A stretch of 64,000 bases of DNA from NCBI GenBank assembly GCA_023055425.1, contig JALGPY010000014.1:436501-500500 (forward strand), given 5' to 3'. Shown in pieces: positions 33,553 to 43,917 of the stretch (its first letter is position 1; each line of letters starts with the position of its first letter). The position numbers were made by a program, and so were the translations under genes. Source of the DNA: Linanthus parryae (taxonomy: Eukaryota; Streptophyta; Magnoliopsida; Ericales; Polemoniaceae). The notes beneath the pieces are model-generated. The model was not told where the DNA came from, ran no database searches, and saw nothing but the letters and a program-made list of their open reading frames with translations.

Positions 33553-34329
33553 TAGGAGAAATTTTGTCCCCCAAACTATTTTTGAGAGGGAGTACGAGAA
33601 ATTTCGTCCCACAATCTATTTTTTAGTGATAGACCTCAACCACAGACAAACAACAGTCACACAGTATGGTATAAGTTCCTTGAAATCCGAAACATTGAAG
33701 GGATGAAAATGTCCTTTAGTCAAACTTGGGGGGGGGGGGGGGGGTCGTCAAAGTGTGTTCTACTTTTACCCTTCTACAAGTTGTTATTTTTAATTAAAAA
33801 TTATGTAAATAACATGTATATTTTTATGTTTTTTTAGAATATTTTTCCTAAAAAAAAGAATAATTATTTTTTTGAGAAAAATATTTTTGCACGGTGGTAG
33901 GGTGATACAGAGCGCACATGTTAATAAGTGACAAATTCAGGCTCCCAATTAGTCCCAACCCATAACAAAAGTGCGGTGACATGCAACCAAATCCCTACAC
34001 CAAATCTCAAAGGACTTAGAATGGGGGATGTGTTACCGTGAAAAGATTATCAAGTTTTTGAATCGTTTAGTTAACCAAAACATTTGTATTAAAGATTATC
34101 AAGTTTGTGGTAAGTAGTGTACTCAGAAGATTCAAGAGAGTATATTTTTAACAAACATTATTGCCAAACACAGAGGTAAATTATATTTCCATGGAGGCAA
34201 AACTGTAAAGAGAGTGAGAGAAGAGTGGAAGAAAGGGAGTGAGGTAGTGGTAGGGGTTTCCGGGAAGCACAAGTGGAAGCATCAGGGGGACTCAGTAGAA
34301 GGGATAAATAAAATATGTGTCACGAGGAA
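33553..34329. other. Spacer upstream of the first ERF gene
   Basis: No gene is seen. A 17-G run lies at 33728-33744. Confidence 0.5.
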
Positions 34330-34641
34330 GTGTAAACACACGTGGTCTTTATTTCCCCATATTAATACTACTACTCCTATCCGCGTTTAAGTTGAAACCC
34401 CCCATGCCCTACCTTCCTTCTTCTTCCCTCTCACTATCGTCCACGTGTCATTCGCCATCACCCAAATCAACACGCCCTGTTGACCACACACACTAATCCC
34501 CTTCTCTTTGGCCGAGAGAGTATATAAACACACCTTGAGAGCCGCCAATTTCCAACAATCATCATCCCAGCAAAACATCAATCTAGCTGCTAGCGAAGCG
34601 ATCATCAATCAAACAATACACAAAAACAACAAACAAAACAA
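34330..34641 (+). promoter_or_regulatory. Proximal promoter and leader of the first ERF gene
   Basis: A TATA box (TATATAAA, 34521-34528) lies about 120 bases before the ATG. Upstream are ACACGTGG (about 34338) and CCACGTGTCA (34441), G-box/ABRE-type sites, and TTGACC (about 34480), a W-box core. The set suggests stress- or ABA-responsive control, which is inference. Confidence 0.6.
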
Positions 34642-35436
34642 ATGGTGAAGTCATCAGACAACAACACTAGTAGTAGTAGTATTACTAGTGTGAAGCAGCA
34701 AGAAGCTCAATCCAGCTCAATGTATAAGGGAGTGAGGAAGAGGAAGTGGGGCAAATACGTCTCCGAGATCCGTCTCCCCAATTGTCGCGACCGTATTTGG
34801 CTGGGCTCCTACGACACCGCTGAAAAGGCTGCTCGAGCATTTGACGCCGCCATGTTCTGCCTCCGTGGCCCCCATGCCAAATTCAATTTCCCCGACAATC
34901 CCCCAACTACTCATGACATCGTCTCCGCGGGAGGGGCAATGACCCCCTCCCAAATACAGGCCGCTGCCTCGCGCTTCGCCAACAATGCCCCAAGGAGGAG
35001 CACCACTAGCACCACTACAACTACTACTACTACTTCCTCATCTTCTGCCACTACCACTACTTCGGAATACGTGGAGGAAGATCAATCGCAAACACCTCGT
35101 TCTTCTTCTTCTTTTTCTTCTTCTTTGATATTGTCACACCAAAGCGGTGTGGTCCATGATGATCAAATAATGCCGCCGACGGCAGCACTGGACAATTCGT
35201 TCGTGGATCTGTTTGCCACAATGGGCTCAGGAAACAGCATTCCCGGGTTTGATATGTTCCCGGGTTTTGATGATGATTTCACCAACGATTTCTTTCTTCC
35301 ACCACCACCAACATTGCCTAATGCTACTAGCAATGACTGCTACTACTCCTATGGTGGTGGTGGAGAAGAGGAGACCAATTATGATGGTAATTACTCACAC
35401 GGAGGAGGAAATAGTTCCTATCTTTGGAACTTCTAA
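34642..35436 (+). CDS. AP2/ERF transcription factor, DREB-type, 264 aa
   Basis: This is a single-exon gene for a nuclear DNA-binding protein. One AP2/ERF domain spans residues 28-85, with [37 protein letters not shown] and [16 protein letters not shown]. The Val in YVSEIR is typical of DREB-type domains. Motif [13 protein letters not shown] follows, as in the group II DREB proteins related to ERF016-ERF018. A Ser/Thr run, an acidic aromatic stretch ([20 protein letters not shown]) likely to activate transcription, and the tail SSYLWNF complete the protein. The start is the first ATG after the TATA box. A related gene lies 5.2 kb downstream in the same orientation. The exact orthologue is uncertain. 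Confidence 0.93.
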   Translation: MVKSSDNNTSSSSITSVKQQEAQSSSMYKGVRKRKWGKYVSEIRLPNCRDRIWLGSYDTAEKAARAFDAAMFCLRGPHAKFNFPDNPPTTHDIVSAGGAMTPSQIQAAASRFANNAPRRSTTSTTTTTTTTSSSSATTTTSEYVEEDQSQTPRSSSSFSSSLILSHQSGVVHDDQIMPPTAALDNSFVDLFATMGSGNSIPGFDMFPGFDDDFTNDFFLPPPPTLPNATSNDCYYSYGGGGEEETNYDGNYSHGGGNSSYLWNF

Positions 35437-35892
35437 TTAATCTCACCGCGCTACAACTAGTTTTGGCAGTTGTCAGTCAGTTCGGGGGAGTGGTGATCAG
35501 CAAAAGTTGCTGACATACCAGTTTTATTAGTTGTTATTATTTCCCTCCCCAAAAGTGAATACTAGTACTTAGTACCACTGGGAGTGCAGGGGGTGTCGTT
35601 ATACAGTCCTTATAGATATACATAGAGATAAATGGACCACTGTTTTTGTATGGTCATTTCTCTTAACAACCAGGAGGATTTTTATACACAAAATTAATAG
35701 GTTTCTAGCAGTACTACTTCATACTATCAATCGTATATTTTTGTGTATTCTTTAACACAAGTATGTACGTATGCCATAGAGAATACATTTACTTTGTATT
35801 ATTGTTTATCAACATCGCTATTTGGTCATTTCTATTGTCAGTAGTAGTAACTAGCAAGTCACAAGTTTATATCTCTCCAACAATAAAATTAC

Positions 35893-36082
35893 AGTGTTAC
35901 TTCTTTGCGTGGATGATATTATAGTCACCGAAAATGATTCCTCTTACATTACTATTCTTATTACCCAGCTTGGGTATGAGGTTGATATGAAAAACTTGGG
36001 TCCATTAAGTTATTTACTTGGACTTCAAATTGTTTGCTCTGCCAAGGGAATTATGATTCATCAGAAAAAGTATATTAATGAT
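35893..36082 (+). pseudogene. Copia RT fragment split by a MULE insertion
   Basis: The plus strand reads VLLLCVDDIIVTENDSS, then LGYEVDMKNLGPLSYLLGLQ, then HQKKYIND. This is the copia palm with CVDD for the usual YVDD. The frame continues beyond the inserted element at 39495 with LLLWLYDVIP. The 9-bp ATTAATGAT is duplicated at the insertion point, so the relic predates the MULE. Confidence 0.85.
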
Positions 36083-36352
36083 GGGTAAAAGACAAAAATC
36101 ACCCCTCGAGTATGGAGTATATACAAAAACACCTTTCGTGTTCGGGGATATACAAAAACTGTCCCTGTCAGTGGATGAACGTTAGACAAAAAGCACCCTT
36201 CTGTTACAATCAGTAAGTAAAGGGGTGAAATTTGTCTTTCTTATGACTATTTTGCCCCTACATGTATTTTGGTGTTCATTGTGTTCATGTTCTTGGTGTT
36301 CTTGACCACCTACCTTTATGTTCTTGACCGCTACACCAAATATCACCAGCAA

Positions 36353-38065
36353 TGTAACACCCCCATCCTAGAGTGCTGGAGAATTACGCTTGAACTCCCA
36401 GACTCTCAAGAGATGCCCTCCGCCAAACGCAGAAGTGTTCAGCAAGGAGTCTAACCCTAACGGTTCTGTTACGAGACGGAATTAAAGAAACTGAATTTTC
36501 AAACTTACTATTATCCCGTATATGCTGGTGTGTCGACCCTCTAGGTGATTTCCTATTTTTCGATCTCCCACGTACTCACCTGCCATGTATCAAAGGCAGT
36601 GGCGTCACGCCATCACATAACAACAAACAGAAAAGACTTATTAACAAAAGTAGATATTCATATATGAAGTTTTTAAAATGTTAAACCTGTACTCGAAGAC
36701 ATAAGTTCCATCTTCCTGTCTCACAACACGTGGTAATGAGAGTATTATACTAGTAATTCCAAGTTATCCGTTAAGAACACATTTACACATGTTCCATATT
36801 CAGTTCCCTATTCCTGTACCACCCTAGTCCATCCTCACATACTAGACCTTAAGTGTGCACACTCCCTCTGGATCTCAACCCAGAGGCGGAACCTAGTTGT
36901 CGAGCCGGGAGCTAGCAATGTACCGGCTAAGCCCGTAGAACGGGTCCCATAAATGTATAAAGCCCGTAGTTCGGGTCCCATAAATGTATCAATCCCGTAG
37001 TCCGGGTCCCATAATGTTTCAAGCCCGTAGTTCGGGTCCCATAATGTTTGACCATACACAGGTCCAGGGAACATGAATAAGTTATTAAGTATACAAGACC
37101 ATCATAAAAATACTCATACTTACCCGTGTATGTGCATATATAGATGTCAAATCTCGGCATTTTGTTATTCTCTGATTTCTGTATCTTATACTCATAGACA
37201 CATATCTACATCTAATCAATTATTTTTCAATAGAAAATAAGCATTCATAAGCTTACCTGGCAGCCTAGCATTCCTGACTAGTGTCGCTGATTCTCTATCC
37301 TGATAATCTCAAAGTCCCAGTAGCTATGGCGTTTTCCGGCGAGCATTCCCCAGTTTCCGGCGACTCCAATGGAAACCGACGAGTTAAAGCCCATATTTGG
37401 TACTCCCGAGCTCGCCTGGGTTCTCTCTCGTTTCTTCTTGATTTGACGAATTGATTGAGGGTTTTGCCTCCTCAAGTGATGAGATCCCCTCCTAGTAGCA
37501 GTTTGCAGAGAAGTTAAGGTGGTGGTGATGTGGAGGATTTGGTGGTGGTTGCACCTTGAAGAAGAAGATAGGAAGATGATGATGATTTTGATGAGCAAAA
37601 GAGGGGAGAAAATTCCAGAATCTGCTGGTGAAGAGGGAGGTTAGTGGAGCTGACACCTCACCTTATGAGTTGTCAAATTGGATTGGACAAGTGGCTTGCA
37701 TGCAAAAAGGGGGTGAAATTGTAGTTTCAAAAACTTTAGGGTAAGTTTAGAATTAGGCGCAAATGTCCTAATTTATGAAAATCTCAATATGGACCCAACC
37801 TTCTAAAGTAGTTTATAAGCTCTCCATATTCCTCTAAACTCTCAAAATGGCCAAAATTTCATCCAGTAATTACAGCTTTCAGAAATTACAAATGAGCCCC
37901 AATTCCTCTGATATTGCATAACTGCCCCAAACAAAATTCTCACTTTAGGTATTCTCTGATGCAAAACTGTTAGCAGACACTACTGCACAAGTAATATTTT
38001 ACACAACCGAATCAAAATTTTAGTTTATTACATTTTTATCCCTATATAATTTATGGTGTGTTACA
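36353..38065. mobile_element. Solo LTR, about 1.7 kb, nested in MULE A
   Basis: The ends TGTAACACCCCC and TGGTGTGTTACA form short inverted termini with TG..CA. A 5-bp target duplication AGCAA flanks them (36348-36352 and 38066-38070). No gag, pol, PBS or polypurine tract is visible inside, so a solo LTR left by recombination is the simplest reading. A short non-coding LTR element cannot be excluded. Confidence 0.8.
36929..37049 (+). repeat. Four tandem copies of a ~31-bp unit in the solo LTR
   Basis: The unit GCCCGTAGTTCGGGTCCCAT plus about 11 AT-rich bases repeats four times (from 36930, 36962, 36993 and 37023). Each copy contains the small palindrome CCCG-N5-CGGG. The last two copies share ATAATGTTT, the first two ATAAATGTA. 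Confidence 0.85.
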
Positions 38066-38844
38066 AGCAACACCACCACCACCACCACTGAACTGTTACC
38101 AGCAACACCACCAACAATAACAAGACAAACAAACAACAACAATCTATACTCTATCCCGTATCTATGTGGCATTTGAATTTACAAAAGACAATTTTGATTA
38201 TACGAACTAAGCCAAATAATTAAAACATCAAACTTACACAGATACAGTTCATACCCACAAAACCAGTTCATTCACAACATAAACAAGAACACTATCACAC
38301 AACAACAACATAAACCAGTTCATTCACACAAGTTCATTCATACTACAACAAAAACAAGAACTCTGGCCACCATCACAGTCCACCACCACAAGTTGACCTG
38401 ATCAAGACAGTAGACATTTCAAAATCAAATCTTCACATCTGGAAAAAAAAATCAAAGAACCCACTCAGTTCGAGAAGAAAACCGGAGAAAACGGGATCTG
38501 AGAGAAGAGAGACAGAGAGAGAGAGAAAGAAACCTCACCAGATCGAAGGGCGGAGCCATCTCCGCAATGTTCAACGCCTACTACCGCCGTCGGGTCGTAG
38601 GAGAGAAGGAGAATAAGCTATAACCTCCCACGTCTTTCTCGATCTGGATATGGAGAGAGAGAGAGAGAGCTCTGTTTGAGCCAGATCCAAATTCGAATCG
38701 ACCGTCACTAGCTCCACCGTCGACGGCATCCGATTGCACCGGGGAATCCGTGCGCTCGCCGTGCGTTTCTTCCACCGGAGAATCCGTCGATTTAAGCCGC
38801 CTACCCGTCGATTTAATCGCCTCTTCCGACGGGGAGAGAGAGGG

Positions 38845-39263
38845 ATGGGCGAGAGTCCGTCGATGGTGGGTGTAGGAGGGTTTCCACCACTCTGCAAAAC
38901 CACCACCACCCACCACCACCACACCATCTCTCAATTCCTTCCCCTTCCCGACAAGAGCCACCTCTCCTTTCCCTCAAATCGCTTGACCCATCAGAAATTC
39001 CACCCAATTAACGGCCAGATTCGTTCCAAATTATGCGTTTCTGGGTTGAAGACTAGTCAGAGCAAAGAAGCCACCACCACCAGCCTCTTGGAAATTGAGG
39101 GTTTGGATGATGAGGAAGACGAGGACGATTACGAAGAGGAAGAGGGTGAGGAGGATGGTGATGATGATGAAGAGGGTTTTGTACCATTGAAGAATATGAA
39201 GAAATGGATTGCGAATAAGCCTACTGGGTTTGGGCAAGGCAGAGACTACGACACTTTTGTTGA
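38845..39263 (+). pseudogene. Captured 5' exon of a plastid-protein-like gene in MULE A
   Basis: An open frame begins MGESPSMVGVGGFPPLCK, with an alternative start at 38863. It has a Ser/Thr/basic N-terminus like a plastid transit peptide, then a long Asp/Glu tract (about 39100-39175), then FVPLKNMKKWIANKPTGFG and GRDYDTFVE. Right after VE the sequence GTGGGG begins and merges with MULE arm sequence, as if capture ended at an exon/intron border. The combination of coding composition and abrupt end argues for a host gene fragment. I do not recognise the parent gene. The frame is antisense to the TATA box in the nearby element arm. Confidence 0.6.
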
Positions 39264-39536
39264 AGTGGGGGAGGGGAAAGTAGGCAGCTAGGTTAAAGTG
39301 GGGGAGAAGGTAGAAAAAACATGTATTTATAGTGTGGAATTTTTTGTAAAAAGGAGGGTAAATATGTCTTCTTATCTTTCTGTTAGTGTGCCGTTAGTGA
39401 CAGGGGTGGTTTTTGTATATTCCCGAACACGAGGGGTGTTTTTGTATATACCCCATACTTGAGGGGTGGTTTTTGTCTTTTACCCATTAATGATCTGTTG
39501 CTTTGGCTATATGATGTAATTCCCCAAAAAATATGT

Positions 39537-39634
39537 TTTTTTTTTGAGAAATTATTTTTTGTCGTCTACCAGGATTAAATCCGGGACTTAATACATGGGC
39601 TTCCAACGTTCAACCATTTGTGCTACTAATAATA
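39537..39634 (-). repeat. SINE-like unit (minus) with A tail
   Basis: On the minus strand an A-box-like TAGCACAAATGGTTGA is followed by a B-box-like GTCCCGGATTTAATCC, and the unit ends in an A run (T run at 39537-39546 on plus). This matches tRNA-derived SINE layout. Confidence 0.45.
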
Positions 39635-40289
39635 ATAAAATGCACCTATATGTAAGTGTGAACATTCTCCGGGCCTTATCAAGCTTGGGTAAATTTTACA
39701 AAGTCCAATCCCAAGCCTGCTCTTGGGCAATAATTTGAAGGCCCAGCACCAATACATATGTGATCTGTAAGCCCCGTTCGAATCAATGTTTTTATTTTGT
39801 TCAAAATGTATTGTACCCAAAATAAAGATATTTTTCCCTCAAAAATAAAATAAAATAAAGGTATTTTTATTTCATGATGCAGTGCTTGTTTGGGAGCTTA
39901 AATTTTAGTCACAATTGATGACACCCAGTCATTGTAATTTATTTCTGCTTGAGACAAAAAATAGAACTATTAAATCTCAAATTTTGCACACTCTCTCAAA
40001 ATTTTCAGTTCACACAATTTTCTTGCAAGTATTTTAGATGTTTTAGCAGCTTATTTTCTCAAACTATCATATGCCGATTATTAGGTTCACAATTGCCACT
40101 TTACTTATGGTTAAGATTGCTACTTAATCCTAATTTTTCTTTTGAGAATAGAAATTCGCCTAATTTGTTTCCGTCATGAGGAATCAATGAATAAATGAAA
40201 AGGGGGTACCTAGCGAAGTAGTAATCGAACATACACTTTCAACCCTAACTATTACAGATCATCCCACATGTCAGCTTCTCACACCGACT
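39635..40289. other. Spacer between MULE A and the second ERF gene
   Basis: AT-rich sequence without recognised coding or RNA signal. Confidence 0.5.
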
Positions 40290-40624
40290 AGCGACCACGT
40301 GTACGTCAAGCATAAGTCCCATATTTCTAAATCAACCTTTTGACAATCCAGGTGTCACCACGTGTACGTCAGGGATCGTAGCTAAGGGGAAGAACACGTG
40401 TCGTGTCGTTGAAGGCGGTGGTTTAGTCGTCGTCCCTCAAAACATGATTGCGGCTGTCAATTGTTGTTACACATACGTGCCCAAGGTAGCTTCATCCCAC
40501 GTGTACAATGAACACACCTCTATATATTCTTCACAGTTATTAATATCACCGAGTCAAACTCCAACCGTACGCGTTTCAAACTAGTTTCCGAGGGAATTCA
40601 AAACAGAAAAAAGAAAGATCATCG
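40290..40624 (+). promoter_or_regulatory. G-box/ABRE-rich promoter of the second ERF gene
   Basis: CCACGTGTACGTCA occurs twice exactly (40295-40308 and 40358-40371). Further ACACGTGTC (40394-40402), TACGTG (about 40475) and CCACGTGTAC (about 40498) follow. A TATA box (TATATATT, 40521-40528) lies about 100 bases before the ATG. Repeated ACGTGT cores are ABRE-type sites bound by bZIP factors, suggesting ABA or drought control (inference). Confidence 0.7.
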
Positions 40625-41272
40625 ATGGTGAAACCAGAAACGACGAGAAGAGAGAAAAGAGATGACAACGGTAACGGTAACGGGGGGCGTTACAAGGGGG
40701 TGAGGATGAGGAAGTGGGGCAAGTGGGTGGCGGAGGTGAGGAAGCCCAACAGTCGGGACAGAATCTGGTTGGGCTCTTACGAGACGGCTCTGGAAGCAGC
40801 CCGAGCATATGACGCCGCCGTGCTCTGCCTCCGTGGTGGTGGTGGTGGTGGCGGTGGGGTGAAGTTAAACTTCCCAGAAGATCCGCCGAGCATTCCGAGG
40901 GCATCAGAGTTGTCACCAGCTCAGATTCAGGTGGTGGCGTCCAGACACGCTCATGGGTTGCCCCTCGGGGAGGAGCTGCATGATGATACAATTCATCATC
41001 ATCAAACGACGGTGGTGGAGGACGAGTTGTTGTCATCAAATAATAGTACTACTACTGACTGCTGTTATGATTCTTATGCTAATAATAATGATATTGCTGG
41101 AGGAGAGTTTTCAAATAATGAAGAACAAGCTGAGGATGAGTACGTGGTAAGGAAGAGGACCTCCACAGATGATAGAGTGAAAAACGAGCACGAGTCACCG
41201 CCGCCACCGCTGCATTCTATGATACCGCAGGAGTGTTCATTCTTGGAGGCATCCCGTGTTTGGAGTTTCTAA
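40625..41272 (+). CDS. AP2/ERF transcription factor, DREB-type, 215 aa
   Basis: This single-exon gene encodes an AP2/ERF domain at residues 23-85: [40 protein letters not shown] and VLCLRG. A run of eight or nine Gly interrupts the domain's last helix region before [10 protein letters not shown], an unusual insertion. The motif [14 protein letters not shown] follows, as in the neighbouring ERF. A His/Asn/Glu-rich acidic region comes next, and the protein ends SRVWSF. It belongs with small group II/III DREB proteins (ERF008-ERF014-like). The orientation and the shared WxF tail suggest a diverged tandem relationship with the gene at 34642. Confidence 0.93.
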   Translation: MVKPETTRREKRDDNGNGNGGRYKGVRMRKWGKWVAEVRKPNSRDRIWLGSYETALEAARAYDAAVLCLRGGGGGGGGVKLNFPEDPPSIPRASELSPAQIQVVASRHAHGLPLGEELHDDTIHHHQTTVVEDELLSSNNSTTTDCCYDSYANNNDIAGGEFSNNEEQAEDEYVVRKRTSTDDRVKNEHESPPPPLHSMIPQECSFLEASRVWSF

Positions 41273-41584
41273 TTGCCCTCACACACTCCGGTTGTAAACC
41301 TACTGCTGCTGCTGGCTTGGATGGAAGAGAAGAATTTGTTAGACTTTGTTTTGTAGTAGTACTAGTAGTAGTAGTATTTACAGCATTAGACCAGTTAGTT
41401 AGATAGTTAGTTTATCCAAGCATTAACTAGTACTTAGTGCTCATTTTCATTTGGAAAATAATAATAAGTTAGCTAGTTAGTTTGTGCAAGCATTAACTAG
41501 TAGCAGTGCTCATTTTCATTTGGAACATTTGAAAAATAATAATATAACAATAATAAGCATCTTTGCGCGAAATTTGTGTAATTT
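41273..41584. other. 3' flank of the second ERF gene
   Basis: Probably 3' untranslated region and spacer. A ~60-bp block (AGTTAGTTTRTSCAAGCATT, TAACTAGTA, GTGCTCATTTTCATTTGGAA) is tandemly repeated at about 41395-41455 and 41466-41527. Confidence 0.5.
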
Positions 41585-41819
41585 CGGTTAACCAAAACTG
41601 GCCCAATAAATCAAGCTCGGTTACCGGTCATTCGGTTACAGTTAACTAGTTCGAAAAATTCCACATACCCTGTAACCAGCGCCGCCCGTGTAACGTAACC
41701 GGTATAGGCTCGGGCGGTTGAATACCAATTCTTTGATGGCCAGAGCTCAAAATTGGTGGGGAAGGAACAGGGCCGGCTCTATGTTTTCGGGGGCCCTAAG
41801 CGGACCGCAAACTTATGCC

Positions 41820-41860
<41 letters not shown>

Positions 41861-43360
41861 ATTTTCAGTTTGATCTACTCGTACTTTGGTTTCCGGCTTA
41901 TTTCGGTGAAAAATTTATCTAGGCAACATCTTAAGTAGCACAAATATGCACTAGTACTAAGTAGTACTAATTGTTCTTATTTACATTTTTTTTATCTTGT
42001 GCATATATTTTTTTCTCTATTTTCTATAGATAATACATAAAAGCTTAAACAAACCTAAATAATAGAAACTATCATATGCACAAATCAATAGAACTATTTA
42101 ACTAATCAACAATGGATATACAAGTTTTCATAAATTAAACTTAGAGCTAAAATTGAAAAAAAAAGTTAGTTAACTCATCCAAATGGAAATATTATTCACT
42201 CACGCCCTGCTGTACCTAAAAAAACTATTTTACATATGTAAGGTAAGGAAATTAGTCTACTATAATGTACTTCAATTTGGATCTTCTACCATGAATATCG
42301 ATGGAGTTTCGAGTTATTTTTTAATAATCAGATCTCAGGAATTGAAATCCAACCTCGAAATTGAAACCAGTAAATTGAATTAATCCATAATAATTCAAAC
42401 TGAAATCTGACCTAAATTTTAGAAACGCAAAAATTTGATCATAATTTATTCGAACGGAGATGTAAACTGTCCAACGAAAGTACACGGTATTGTACATACT
42501 TTAGCAAATGAACGAACCTCCGTTCTTCGCGTCTCTGAAAAAATGAAGATACTTCAATTTGGGAGTTCCGTCTACTTGAAAAAAAATTGATGAGGAGTTG
42601 GTACTTTGTTTGACAGCCAAAAAACCTCGTTCAATGTTGGTATAGCCGAACATAGATCTTGGAGAACATAGAGGATTTGATGAACTTTAATGGCGTAAGC
42701 TTGATTCTTTTATTAAAAGTCGTCACTTGACAATCTTTGATGAACTCTGGAGAAGTTGTTTACAACATATTATTTCTTAATATCACAATAATTAGTTATT
42801 GAGAATAATTGTTGCTAGAGTCCTAAAGAAGATGGAAAGTTTTTGAGAGATTTGAGGAGATAAATCAGGTAAAGATATGATAAATATCATCAATCACGAC
42901 ATGTTGATCTTAAAAACACATTAAAAATTAGGAATGGCAAAGGAGAAAGAGATCTAGATATGTTGAAAACGGTTAGACTTTTCACTAATAGCAACATTTA
43001 CGGCCATATTTTTTTACTAAATCACGAAAATATCTCTACTTTGTATAATAAAATCTGGTGCCCCCTAAAAAATTGGTGCCCTAAGCGGCCGCTTCAACGG
43101 CTTAGTGCTAAAGCCGGGCCTGGGAAGGAACCAGTTTGGTTAACTGAGTTGTTACGCGAGGCTGGGCTCGGTATCGGTTGTGGGTACGGTTTCGTGCCGG
43201 TTCACGGTTTAGAAGAAGGTCTAACCGGCCTAGCCCGATTCTTTTTGGTTTCGGTCCCGGTTCGGTCATAGCGGGCTTGGTTTTGTTACAAGAAACTCAG
43301 TTATCTTGGGCCGGTTTCCGGATAACCGGTTAACTGGACCGTTTGACAGCTCTAGCTCTA
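41585..43360. repeat. GGTTAACC/AACCGG-rich element interrupted by a hAT insertion
   Basis: The two flanks of the hAT element at 41768-43122 are both packed with CGGTT/AACCG words. The right part ends GTTTGACAGCTCTAGCTC, which inverted (GAGCTAGAGCTGTCAAAC) resembles hAT-type tips. The left border is not fixed. Confidence 0.45.
41768..43122. mobile_element. Non-autonomous hAT element, 1355 bp
   Basis: The left end CAGGGCCGGCTCTATG and the inverted right end CAGGCCCGGCTTTAGC form the terminal repeats. An exact 8-bp target duplication GGAAGGAA flanks them (41760-41767 and 43123-43130). Sub-terminal blocks GGTGCCCTAAGCGG and GGCCCTAAGCGGACCGC recur at both ends. The interior is AT-rich with an AT microsatellite (41823-41855) and no transposase. 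Confidence 0.88.
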
Positions 43361-43917
43361 ATTATCACTTGGAACTAGTGGCAAACAATCTTCCGCCAAA
43401 GGTACTTGGGCTTTAAAAGGTTACATGTTCCTTGAAAATCCTAAAATTGAACACTTCTCCAAATTCTTTAACTTCTTCCCTGCCCTCCTCTTCTGCCTCT
43501 TGTGTTAGTAGTGTACACAAGTTGTCTTGAGAGTAAACAGTTTAGCTTGCTGCACCACAACAGTTTATTCTTAGCATCTGATTAATTTTCACAGCACTAC
43601 TACAGAGTTTCAAACACTATGCCCACGGTTCAGTGACACACTTTCTTAATTTGAAATTTGCTTAATTGATTGGTAGGAAGACATATCCCGCAAAAAGGCA
43701 CCATTTTATTAGCAAGTTCCTAATAATTGTACACTCACTAGTCACTGCTATATATATGATCTATCCATCATTCTGCTTCTGCTTATGATGATAGATTCTG
43801 TTACTAACAGTGCACTAATACCACTAACAACTTGAAAGCTAAATCATATTCTCTACTACTACTACTACTAATTTAATAGTTTCCGGCTTGATCGCAGTCT
43901 GTTAATAGAGTAGTTCA
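43361..43917. other. 3' flank of the beta-galactosidase gene
   Basis: This is probably the 3' untranslated region (minus strand) nearest 43917 plus spacer. A small CTA repeat is at about 43852-43870. Confidence 0.5.

Larger units (their letters stand above)
36083..39485. mobile_element. Mutator-like element A, gene-capturing, 3403 bp including a nested solo LTR
   Basis: The tips are GGGTAAAAGACAAAAATC and, inverted, GGGTAAAAGACAAAAACC. They are flanked by an exact 9-bp duplication, ATTAATGAT (36074-36082 and 39486-39494), the mark of Mutator superfamily insertion. The first 100 bp or so of the two ends are inverted copies. Further in, the left arm (CTGTTACAATCAGT) is of the distal type. The right arm is of the promoter type, with an inward TATAAATA (39325-39331, minus strand) 154 bp from the tip. 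Without the solo LTR at 36353-38065 the element would be about 1.69 kb, close to elements B and C. It encodes no transposase and carries a plant gene fragment at 38845-39263. Confidence 0.9.

Noticed and set aside
36927..37160. Possible CRISPR-like array (31-bp repeats)
   Set aside because: Plant nuclear DNA; the units are directly adjacent without unique spacers and lie in an LTR-like element.
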